A stretch of 9,378 bases of DNA, from positions 1 to 9,378 of the forward strand of contig JARGNS010000110.1 of assembly GCA_029213105.1 (NCBI GenBank). Reading direction: 5' to 3'. Below are positions 1-5,512 of this stretch, piece after piece. Both the position numbers and the translations under genes were made by a program. The stretch comes from Planctomycetota bacterium (GTDB lineage Bacteria; Planctomycetota; PLA2; JAEUHO01). The notes under the pieces were generated by a model. The model was not told where the DNA came from, did no database searches, and saw only the letters and a program-made list of their open reading frames with translations. Positions within the stretch are counted from its first letter, which is position 1. Each line of letters starts with the position of its first letter.

Positions 1-17
1 CGCGGGCCCCCCGCCCG

Positions 18-48
18 GTCTGGATCGCGGCGCAGCCGAGATCCAGAC
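18..48 (-). terminator. Hairpin downstream of the HEAT/VWA gene (possible terminator)
   Basis: A perfect 9-bp inverted repeat (18-26 GTCTGGATC against 40-48 GATCCAGAC) encloses a 13-base loop, and GGC/GCC inside the loop can pair further. It begins 3 bases after the stop codon of the minus-strand gene, where a terminator would sit. In that gene's direction the stem is followed by G/C-rich sequence and no T run, so it is not a canonical intrinsic terminator. It could stabilise the 3' end of the mRNA or assist Rho-dependent termination. Confidence 0.45.
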
Positions 49-51
49 AAC

Positions 52-1497
52 TCACTCGTAGTAGTTGCGGTAGATGCCGCCGGTCTCCTTGGCGATCGTC
101 TCCAGCATGGAGTACGGGTGGCTCTCCACCCCGATCGTGTGGATCCGGACCATGCGCATGCGGCCCTTGAGGCCGATCGCCGCAGCGATCACGTCGGCAT
201 CGACGAGTTCCCCCTTCGTGGGCTGGTTGCACGTCACGAAGACGATCTCGTCTGGCCCCCGCTTCCAGGCCTTGGCGTCCGTCTTCCCGCCCAGGTCCAG
301 CGCCGTGGTGAACGCGCCGTAGGTGTTGATGCCGTCGTCGGGCTCGAGGCCCGCGAACAGGTCCGTCACGGCCTTCTTGCCGGCACTGCCCGCGGAGGAG
401 AACTTCCCGAAAAGGGACTGCACCGTGGCGTTGAACGTCACCACCTCGAACTGCTGCCCCTTCTTCAGCTTGACCACCGCGCGCCCGAAGTGCGCACGCG
501 CGAACTGGCCGACCGTCAGTACCCGGTTGGGCACGAGCGGCGCGCCGCCGGGCACCTTGCACAGCTCCAGCAGCCGGTCGCCGGTCCCGAACCGATGCGG
601 GTCGCCCGAGCGCAGGCTGTTGTCGTAGATGAAGACGATGCGCTGGCCATAGAGCGGGATGCCGAAGGCCGCCGCCGGCCAGATGCGCTTGCGCGCAAGG
701 CGCGCATCGACAGGCTTGCCGGCCGCGACGTTCTTCCACGCCTGCAGGTTGTTGCCGTGGTCCTGCTCGTGGATCTCCGCCAGGGCCTGGATGATCGCGC
801 CGCGCTCCACGCCCTTCGAGGCCGCCAGGGCGGCAATCAGCTTCTGGGTGATCTCGGGTGCCTTCAACTCCTCGGGGACCGGCCAACGGAAGTCCTTGGG
901 CGCGGGCTTGCCGTCCTTGGGCTTGGGCGGCGGCGGCTGGGCAATCGCGGCCAGGGCCAGCGCGCCGGCGCGACGCACCTGCCAGTCCTTGTGGGCAAGG
1001 AGCGACGTGAGGTGCGGCACCGCCTCCTTGACCTCCTTGCGTCCGAGGGCCAGGGCCGCCTGGGCGGCGGCCGGGCCGTCCTTGCCCTGCACGATGGTGA
1101 GCAGGACCGGCACGGCCCCGTCGCCCTTCTGACGCGCCAGCGCCATGAGGACGTACTGCTTGCGGGTACCGCGAGCCTTCTTGACCTCCTGCACGAGCTG
1201 CGCCCGGGCGCCCTCGGACTCGAGGCCGGCCAGCACCCGCAGGGCCGTGAGATGCACGGCCGGGTTGGCCTCCTTGGTCATGGCATCCAGGAGGGCCTTG
1301 GCGACGGGCGCGCTGTCGAAGTCGGCCACGGTGAGGTACGCGTCGCGACGATCCTGCCAGCGTTCGGTCTGCAGGGCCTTCTTGAAGTCCTTGACCGCAG
1401 CCTTGAGGTCGTCGGCCGCGGCGGGCCGTGCGGCGTGCGGCAGCCCGAAGAGGAGCACGAGCAGGAACAGCCAGGGGGGAGTCGAGCGGCGCGGCAT
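52..1497 (-). CDS. Exported HEAT-repeat protein with C-terminal VWA-like domain
   Basis: A 481-residue protein. Residues 1-28 look like a signal peptide: MPRR, a hydrophobic core (LFLLVLLFGL), then an Ala-rich cleavage region, so it is probably exported or periplasmic. Residues about 45-185 are helical repeats of HEAT/PBS-lyase type, e.g. the stretch at 158-186 with VPHL, LL and WQVRRAGALAL. A Pro/Lys linker follows at 187-203. Residues about 285-480 resemble a von Willebrand A fold: a hydrophobic strand, then DNSLRS at 292-297 in the MIDAS position, NTYGAF at 391-396, and VTCNQPTKGE at 421-430 where the family usually has a D-G-x-P-T strand. The metal site is incomplete: Arg at the second Ser position and Asn424 for Asp. 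The ATG start (1497) gives the signal peptide. It has no Shine-Dalgarno and a -10-like element 7 bases upstream. Function is unknown; HEAT plus VWA suggests protein-protein binding at the cell envelope. Confidence 0.85.
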   Translation of the reverse strand: MPRRSTPPWLFLLVLLFGLPHAARPAAADDLKAAVKDFKKALQTERWQDRRDAYLTVADFDSAPVAKALLDAMTKEANPAVHLTALRVLAGLESEGARAQLVQEVKKARGTRKQYVLMALARQKGDGAVPVLLTIVQGKDGPAAAQAALALGRKEVKEAVPHLTSLLAHKDWQVRRAGALALAAIAQPPPPKPKDGKPAPKDFRWPVPEELKAPEITQKLIAALAASKGVERGAIIQALAEIHEQDHGNNLQAWKNVAAGKPVDARLARKRIWPAAAFGIPLYGQRIVFIYDNSLRSGDPHRFGTGDRLLELCKVPGGAPLVPNRVLTVGQFARAHFGRAVVKLKKGQQFEVVTFNATVQSLFGKFSSAGSAGKKAVTDLFAGLEPDDGINTYGAFTTALDLGGKTDAKAWKRGPDEIVFVTCNQPTKGELVDADVIAAAIGLKGRMRMVRIHTIGVESHPYSMLETIAKETGGIYRNYYE

Positions 1498-1504
1498 GGG
1501 CCAC

Positions 1505-1510
1505 AGGGTA
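1505..1510 (-). promoter_or_regulatory. -10-like element TACCCT for the HEAT/VWA gene
   Basis: TACCCT on the minus strand ends 7 bases before the ATG at 1497. Transcription would start at or next to the start codon, fitting a leaderless mRNA, and no Shine-Dalgarno is visible before this ATG. No TTGACA-like -35 is seen at 16-18 bases. The call rests on similarity to the elements before other genes in the window. Confidence 0.4.
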
Positions 1511-1541
1511 GCCCAGAGGAGAAGCCTGGGCGCGAAGCCGG

Positions 1542-1547
1542 TACCCT
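1542..1547 (+). promoter_or_regulatory. -10-like element TACCCT for kbl
   Basis: GGTACCCT lies 24 bases before the kbl ATG. This leaves a short leader that contains the ribosome binding site GGAGAG (1562-1567). It is back-to-back with the divergent TACCCT at 1510-1505, so both promoters fit within the 74-bp gap. No good -35 is seen. Confidence 0.4.
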
Positions 1548-1571
1548 GGGCGCCCCCGAGCGGAGAGCCCC

Positions 1572-2765
1572 ATGTTCGACAACGTACGTGACCAGCTGCG
1601 CAGCGAGCTGGATGAGATCGAGGCCGCGGGCCTGATGAAGCGCGAGCGCATCATCATCAGCCCCCAGCAGGCGCGCATCCGCGTGAGCGATGGCGGCGAG
1701 GTCCTGAACTTCTGCGCCAACAACTACCTCGGGCTCGCAAACCACCCGGCGCTCGTCCAGGCCGTGCACGACGAACTGGCCGAGCGCGGCTACGGCATGG
1801 CCTCGGTGCGCTTCATCTGCGGGACCCAGGACCGGCACACGGAGCTCGAGTCCAAGCTCGCCGCATTCGTCGGCCAGGAAGCCTCCATCCTCTACACGTC
1901 GTGCTTCGATGCCAACGGCGGCCTCTTCGAGGTCCTGCTCGGCGCGGAGGACGCGGTCGTCTCGGCCGCCCTCAACCACGCCTCCATCATCGACGGCATC
2001 CGTCTCTGCAAGGCCAAGCGCTTCCGCTACCAGCACGACGACATGGCGGATCTCGAAGCCCAGCTGAAGGCCGCGCGCGAGGCGGGCGCCCGCCGCGTCC
2101 TCGTCGCGACCGACGGCGTGTTCTCCATGGACGGCGACGTCGCGAACCTCGCGGGTGTGTGCGACATGGCCGAGAAGTACGACGCCATGGTGATGGTCGA
2201 CGACTCGCACTCGACGGGCTTCATGGGCAAGACGGGCCGCGGCACGCCGGAGCACTGCGGCGTCATGGACCGGGTCGACATCATCACCTCGACGCTGGGC
2301 AAGGCGCTCGGCGGCGCGTCGGGTGGCTTCACGGCAGCCCGTCAGGAGATCGTGGACCTGCTGCGTCAGCGCTCGCGTCCGTACCTCTTCAGCAACACGG
2401 TGGCTCCGCCCATCGTGTCGGCGTCGCTCGCCTGCATGGACCTGCTGAACGCGAGCACCGAGCTGCGCGACAAGCTCGAGGCCAACACGCTGCGCTTCCG
2501 TGAGGGCATGACGGCGGCCGGCTTCGCGATTCGACCGGGCGTGCATCCGATCGTGCCGATCATGCTGGGTGATGCGCGCCTGAGCATGGAGATGGCGGAC
2601 GCGATGCTCGCCAAGGGCATCTACGTGATCGGGTTCTCGTACCCGGTGGTGCCCAAGGGCCAGGCGCGCATCCGCGTGCAACTCTCTGCGGCCCACTCCT
2701 TCGAGGACATCGACAAGGCGATCGTGGCCTTCACCGAGGTCGGCAAGGATCTGGGCGTCCTCTGA
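1572..2765 (+). CDS. kbl: Glycine C-acetyltransferase (2-amino-3-ketobutyrate CoA ligase)
   Basis: A PLP-dependent, cytosolic enzyme of the alpha-oxoamine synthase family. It joins 2-amino-3-oxobutyrate and CoA to give glycine and acetyl-CoA, the second step of threonine breakdown via threonine dehydrogenase, and it is reversible. The 397 residues match the roughly 398 of E. coli Kbl and align end to end from memory. Shared blocks include NFCANNYLGLANHP (46-59), GMASVRFICGTQD (75-87), SCFDANGGLFE (110-120), LNHASIIDG (134-142) and VVPKGQARIR near the C terminus. The PLP lysine is Lys244 in STLGKALGGASGG. Asp210 and His213 in VDDSH are the expected cofactor contacts. The start is supported by GGAGAG 4 bases upstream of the ATG. 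The usual partner gene tdh is not adjacent; the flanking genes are HEAT-repeat proteins. Related enzymes (KAS-type, 5-aminolevulinate or 8-amino-7-oxononanoate synthases) are far less similar. Confidence 0.97.
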   Translation: MFDNVRDQLRSELDEIEAAGLMKRERIIISPQQARIRVSDGGEVLNFCANNYLGLANHPALVQAVHDELAERGYGMASVRFICGTQDRHTELESKLAAFVGQEASILYTSCFDANGGLFEVLLGAEDAVVSAALNHASIIDGIRLCKAKRFRYQHDDMADLEAQLKAAREAGARRVLVATDGVFSMDGDVANLAGVCDMAEKYDAMVMVDDSHSTGFMGKTGRGTPEHCGVMDRVDIITSTLGKALGGASGGFTAARQEIVDLLRQRSRPYLFSNTVAPPIVSASLACMDLLNASTELRDKLEANTLRFREGMTAAGFAIRPGVHPIVPIMLGDARLSMEMADAMLAKGIYVIGFSYPVVPKGQARIRVQLSAAHSFEDIDKAIVAFTEVGKDLGVL

Positions 2766-2772
2766 GTGAGGC

Positions 2773-2798
2773 GCCGGGGGGGGGGCCCCCCCCCCGGC
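2773..2798. repeat. Perfect 26-bp palindrome GCC-G10-C10-GGC (possible terminator)
   Basis: Ten G (2776-2785) run directly into ten C (2786-2795), bracketed by GCC and GGC, giving a perfect 26-bp palindrome that starts 7 bases after the kbl stop. As RNA it would form a very stable GC hairpin with the central bases as loop. No T run follows, so termination would not be canonical. Alternatively, homopolymer length may be unreliable in sequencing here. The run ends 10 bases before the -10-like element of the next gene. Confidence 0.6.
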
Positions 2799-2806
2799 AC
2801 GGGCTT

Positions 2807-2823
2807 GGTACGATCGACGGCCG
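2807..2823 (+). repeat. Promoter-proximal 17-mer, copy 1
   Basis: GGTACGATCGACGGCCG occurs here upstream of the second HEAT gene. It recurs with one mismatch (GGTAGGATCGACGGCCG) at 6654-6670 upstream of the GAF-SpoIIE gene. Identity continues past the -10-like hexamer into what would be the initially transcribed region. Confidence 0.5.
2809..2814 (+). promoter_or_regulatory. -10-like element TACGAT for the second HEAT gene
   Basis: TTGGTACGAT ends 28 bases before the ATG at 2843, leaving a leader that contains the Shine-Dalgarno GGAG (2832-2835). Upstream, the -35 position falls in the poly-C arm of the palindrome, so no -35 is recognisable. Confidence 0.4.
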
Positions 2824-2842
2824 AATTCGATGGAGTATCGCC

Positions 2843-3742
2843 ATGGTGCGCGCCCTGACCCTCGGTCTCTCGCTGCTCGTCCTCCTCGCCGCCCCCGCTC
2901 GGGCCGAGGAAGAGAAGAAGGCGCCGAAGCCCATCCCGCCGCTGGCCTCCGCCGAGGAGGTCGCGGAAGCCCTGGCCGAGTTCAAGATCGCCTACAAGGC
3001 GAAGGGCATGAAGGGGGAAGAGAAGCTCGCCGAGCAGGACTTCGCCATGCGCAACCTCGCCCAGGTGCAGCACCCCAAGATCGTCGATGCCCTCGCGAAG
3101 CTCACGAAGAACCGCTCGCCGGAGATCAGCACGTCGGCGGTGATCCAGCTCGGCTCCCAGCGACGCACGCCCGGCTACGCCGGCCAGGCCGTCGTCGCGG
3201 CCATGAAGCGCAAGAGCAAGGACGACACGTTCCAGATGGCCGGCCTGGCCGCCATTGCCAACCTCGGCTACCTGGGCGCCAAGGACACCATCGTCGGGCT
3301 CATGGGGCACCACGACTACGCCGTCCGCAAGAACGCCCTGGTCACGATCGGCAAGCTCAAGGACGAGCGCTTCATCGAGGAGATCGTGAAGCTCATGAAG
3401 GCGCTCAGGCTCGAGAAGGGCGCCAAGTGGGACGGCGTCGAGGTCAACTACGACACCGGTACGGCCGGTGATGGCGACCAGAAGATGGCCGAGAAGATCG
3501 GCAAGGCGAAGCAGGCCAAGAACGCGAAGAAGGGCAAGCGTGCCGGACGCAGCCAGCGCGACATCGGCCCGGTCGTCCTCGAACTCATGTTCACCCTCAC
3601 CGGCGAGCAGTTCACCGGGGGCATCGCGGCGCGCAAGTGGCTCGGCGAGAACCGCGCGAAGGTGGATGGCCAGGTCGCCGAGCGTGTGAAGCAGGCCAAG
3701 GCGCAGGCGGCCGAGGCGAAGGCCTCGAAGAAGCTGCGCTAG
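2843..3742 (+). CDS. Exported HEAT-repeat protein
   Basis: A 299-residue protein. Residues 1-21 form a clear signal peptide (MVRALTLGLSLLVLLAAPARA, cleavage after ARA), followed by an acidic/lysine stretch, so the product is probably exported. Residues about 60-185 contain HEAT-like helical pairs; the clearest are at 75-105 and 130-172 (AGLAAIANLGYLGAKDTI and YAVRKNALVTIGKLKDERF). Residues 210-240 are Lys/Ala-rich and likely disordered. Residues 242-275 carry the motif LTGEQFTGGIAARKW followed by ENR, a pattern I associate with planctomycete HEAT proteins (family recollection, not checked). The C terminus is Ala/Lys-rich and probably coiled. The ATG at 2843 is preceded by GGAG with 7 bases spacing; an ATG at 2830 is out of frame. 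No catalytic motif is seen and the function is unknown. It is convergent with the ferredoxin gene across 36 bp. Confidence 0.88.
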   Translation: MVRALTLGLSLLVLLAAPARAEEEKKAPKPIPPLASAEEVAEALAEFKIAYKAKGMKGEEKLAEQDFAMRNLAQVQHPKIVDALAKLTKNRSPEISTSAVIQLGSQRRTPGYAGQAVVAAMKRKSKDDTFQMAGLAAIANLGYLGAKDTIVGLMGHHDYAVRKNALVTIGKLKDERFIEEIVKLMKALRLEKGAKWDGVEVNYDTGTAGDGDQKMAEKIGKAKQAKNAKKGKRAGRSQRDIGPVVLELMFTLTGEQFTGGIAARKWLGENRAKVDGQVAERVKQAKAQAAEAKASKKLR

Positions 3743-3778
3743 CGCGCGGCGGTCGGGACGCGGGGCCGGGCGGCCACG

Positions 3779-4021
3779 CTACGCGTCGCCGTCCTCGCCA
3801 ATCGCCTCCACGGGGCAGCCCTCGAGGGCCTCGCGGCAGAGCTCGACGGCTTCTTCGTCCGACGGATCCGGTTGGGTGTGCACGAAGGAGTAGCCCTTCT
3901 CGTCGCTGCGCGTGAAGTACCGCGGTGCGGTCTCACGGCAGGCATCGCAGTCGATGCACTGATCGTCGACGTAGAAACGTCCCGGCACGTTCTCGGGCAG
4001 CTTGCAGTCCTTGTCGGCCAC
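3779..4021 (-). CDS. Small [4Fe-4S] ferredoxin
   Basis: An 80-residue acidic cytosolic electron carrier. Cluster ligands are seen at Cys22, Cys25 and Cys28 (CIDCDAC), with the fourth at Cys69 in GCPVEAI. This is the C-x2-C-x2-C ... C-P pattern of single-cluster bacterial ferredoxins such as those of Desulfovibrio and Thermotoga. Cys62, seven residues before Cys69, sits where the second cluster's remnant cysteine often lies and could form a disulfide; Cys6 is extra. The start is GTG at 4021, chosen because AGGAG (4035-4031) lies 9 bases upstream and the N terminus begins just before the ferredoxin fold. It is third in a minus-strand block, 39 bases after the two-helix protein, and may also have its own promoter. 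Its redox partner is not identifiable here. Confidence 0.92.
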   Translation of the reverse strand: MADKDCKLPENVPGRFYVDDQCIDCDACRETAPRYFTRSDEKGYSFVHTQPDPSDEEAVELCREALEGCPVEAIGEDGDA

Positions 4022-4047
4022 GGCGTGTTGCTCCTGATGCGCTGCCT

Positions 4048-4053
4048 AGAATA
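4048..4053 (-). promoter_or_regulatory. -10-like element TATTCT for the ferredoxin gene
   Basis: TATTCT on the minus strand ends 26 bases before the GTG start, with AGGAG lying between. It sits in the 39-base gap after the two-helix protein gene, so the ferredoxin may be transcribed separately as well as from the operon. There is no convincing -35; a TTGAGA at 4064-4059 is only 5 bases away. Confidence 0.35.
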
Positions 4054-4060
4054 CGGCCTC

Positions 4061-4255
4061 TCAACGACCCCGTGCGCAGATGCCCGACAGGATCAGCAGG
4101 GCGCCGCCCGCCACGAGGGCGCCGCTGAGAAGCCAGATGAGGATGGGGGGGTGCAGGTACAGGGCCACGCCGGCGCCGCCCACGAGGGCGCCGCCCACGA
4201 TCATGCCCAGCCGCCAGCGTAGTGAGCGGCCGCCGCGATCCCACGTATCTGCCAT
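4061..4255 (-). CDS. Hypothetical small two-helix membrane protein
   Basis: A 64-residue protein with a short charged N terminus (MADTWDRGGRSLRWR), a first Gly/Ala-rich hydrophobic segment at about 17-34, a His-Pro-Pro turn (35-37), a second hydrophobic segment at 38-58 and a basic tail CARGR. Both termini are probably cytoplasmic by the positive-inside rule. It is supported as a gene mainly by context: its ATG shares one base with the TGA of the carbamoyltransferase (TGATG), typical of translational coupling. It resembles no family I can name, and nothing shows a link to carbamoyl transfer. A chance ORF in GC-rich DNA is possible but less likely given the overlap and the two clean helices. 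Confidence 0.65.
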   Translation of the reverse strand: MADTWDRGGRSLRWRLGMIVGGALVGGAGVALYLHPPILIWLLSGALVAGGALLILSGICARGR

Positions 4256-5280
4256 CAGACCCCCAGGACCTCGCGGAAGAGCGCGCGCTGCACATGCAGT
4301 CGGTTGGCCGCCTGCTCGATCACCAGGCTCGAGGGGCCGTCGACCACCGCGTCGGCGGCCTCGACGTTGCGGCGGATCGGCATCGCGTGCATGAAGTGGC
4401 CGGTTGCCGTGCGCCCCATCAACTCCGGGGTGACCTGCCAGGACCGGTGGCGGTCGCGCAGGGCGCGCTCCTCGTCAGGATTCGCATGCAGCGAGGGGCT
4501 GCCCCACGAGGCGGCGTAGACGATATCGGCGTTCTCGACGGCGGCCGCCGGATCGTCGACGAAGTCGAGCGAACCGCCGGAGCGTTGGGCGGCGTGCTCC
4601 ATGGTGCGCTGCAGGGCCGGGTCGAAGTCGTAGCCCTCCGGCCGCGCGACGGTGAGGTCCATGCCGAGCTTGGCGGCCATCATGCCCACGCCGTGCGGCA
4701 CCGCCAGGGGGCGGGCCTTCGGGTGGTACGTCCAGGTCAGGGCGACACGCTTGCCGCGCGTCTCCCCGCCCAGGGCATCCTCGACCGTCAGGGCGTCGCC
4801 GAGTGCCTGGCACGGGTGGTCCAGCACGCTCTCCATGTTGAAGATCGGCACCGTGGCGTGCTTCTGGAACGAGACGATCACGGTGTCCCGGCGTGCCTGG
4901 GCCCAGTCGCCGCCCCGGGCGAGCGCACGGATGGCGATGATGTCGGCGTACTCCGAGAGCACGCGGACGGCATCGCGGACGTGCTCGTCGGCCAGGCTGT
5001 CCATGACGGCGCCTTCGTGCATCTCCAGCGGCCAGAGGTCCCGTCCGGCGACGAGGTCGATGACCGTGCCCCCCAGGCTTCCGAAGGCGATGGAGAAGGA
5101 GGCGCGCGTGCGCAGCGAGGGGTCGAAGAAGACCATCGCGAGGGAGCGCCCCGCGAGGGGCGAGCCCAGCGGCTCCTGCTTCAGGGCCCGCGCCCGCGCG
5201 GTGATGTGGCGGATTTCCTCGCCGCTGAACGTGTCCAGCGTGACGACGTCCCGCCCTTGGATGTCCGGTCCCGCGCTCAT
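4255..5280 (-). CDS. N-acetylornithine/N-succinylornithine carbamoyltransferase family protein
   Basis: A 341-residue cytosolic transcarbamylase, expected to transfer the carbamoyl group from carbamoyl phosphate to an N-acylated ornithine in arginine synthesis. The carbamoyl-phosphate loop is FFDPSLRTRASF (51-62; the S-x-R-T-R motif). HPCQ at 155-158 is the second phosphate-side motif. LTWTYHPKARPLAVP (181-195) is the proline-rich loop of the knotted AOTCase/SOTCase branch and is absent from ordinary ornithine carbamoyltransferase. The C terminus has HAMPIRRNV (298-306) and ANRLHVQ, close to Xanthomonas AOTCase. Positions that contact the acylornithine differ: Asp98 for Glu92, Ala257 for Lys252, Ala299 for the Cys of HCLP, and Glu306 for the carboxylated Lys302 (Xanthomonas numbering recalled from published work). 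The true substrate is therefore uncertain. The ATG at 5280 is chosen because the family N terminus begins here; the reading frame stays open to 5637 but that part is not family-like. The gene lacks a Shine-Dalgarno and has a -10-like element 7 bases upstream. Confidence 0.88.
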   Translation of the reverse strand: MSAGPDIQGRDVVTLDTFSGEEIRHITARARALKQEPLGSPLAGRSLAMVFFDPSLRTRASFSIAFGSLGGTVIDLVAGRDLWPLEMHEGAVMDSLADEHVRDAVRVLSEYADIIAIRALARGGDWAQARRDTVIVSFQKHATVPIFNMESVLDHPCQALGDALTVEDALGGETRGKRVALTWTYHPKARPLAVPHGVGMMAAKLGMDLTVARPEGYDFDPALQRTMEHAAQRSGGSLDFVDDPAAAVENADIVYAASWGSPSLHANPDEERALRDRHRSWQVTPELMGRTATGHFMHAMPIRRNVEAADAVVDGPSSLVIEQAANRLHVQRALFREVLGV

Positions 5281-5300
5281 GCCCGGAAGCGTACCCGGGC
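5281..5300. repeat. Inverted repeat around the carbamoyltransferase -10 (possible operator)
   Basis: GCCCGG (5281-5286) and CCGGGC (5295-5300) form a perfect 6-bp inverted repeat with an 8-base spacer that contains most of the -10-like element. A dimeric repressor bound here would block the promoter. A chance GC palindrome is also possible in DNA of this composition. Confidence 0.3.
5288..5293 (-). promoter_or_regulatory. -10-like element TACGCT for the carbamoyltransferase operon
   Basis: GGGTACGCT on the minus strand ends 7 bases before the ATG at 5280, the same spacing as for the HEAT/VWA gene. No Shine-Dalgarno lies near the start (a GGGAG is about 20 bases away), so a leaderless transcript is likely. 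No -35 is recognisable. Confidence 0.4.
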
Positions 5301-5421
5301 TCTCCCATCCTGCGCTCTCGGGGAGCGGGGTTGCCCTGAATCGGCCCCCGTGGCCAGCGGGATGTTCACGCCAGATGAAGAGCCGGCCTCGCCGCGCTTG
5401 GCGCCGGACCGCCGGACCTCC

Positions 5422-5427
5422 TAGGGT
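5422..5427 (+). promoter_or_regulatory. Weak -10-like candidate TAGGGT in the 232-bp divergent gap
   Basis: The gap 5281-5512 between the carbamoyltransferase and the histidine kinase holds TAGGGT about 85 bases before the kinase ATG. A second candidate, GATTCT (5501-5506), lies 6 bases before the ATG in the leaderless arrangement. Neither has a clear -35. I see no ORF of its own or strong repeat in the rest of the gap. Confidence 0.25.
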
Positions 5428-5512
5428 TCCATTTCGGCAGCTTTCTGGAGAGAAGGGGGCCCAGCCGGAACGCGGGCTTGTCGCAGCCCAAGGGACGGGT
5501 GATTCTTGGGCC

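Noticed and set aside
118..1635. A 505-codon open frame antisense to the HEAT/VWA gene and running into kbl
   Set aside because: The composition is Arg/Gly/Leu/His-rich without motifs, it overlaps two genuine genes and it has no ribosome binding site of note.
2796..2809. A sigma-54-like promoter (GGCACG then TTGG) upstream of the second HEAT gene
   Set aside because: With the required 10-base spacing from GG, the -12 dinucleotide is GT instead of GC, and no activator site or sigma-54 context is seen.
3764..3775. A GGCC-GGGC-GGCC mini-hairpin in the 36-bp convergent gap as a bidirectional terminator
   Set aside because: Only a 4-bp stem with no T tract on either side; expected by chance in such GC-rich sequence.
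4222..5424. A 400-codon plus-strand open frame opposite the carbamoyltransferase
   Set aside because: No family features, and the opposite strand encodes conserved transcarbamylase motifs across the same bases.
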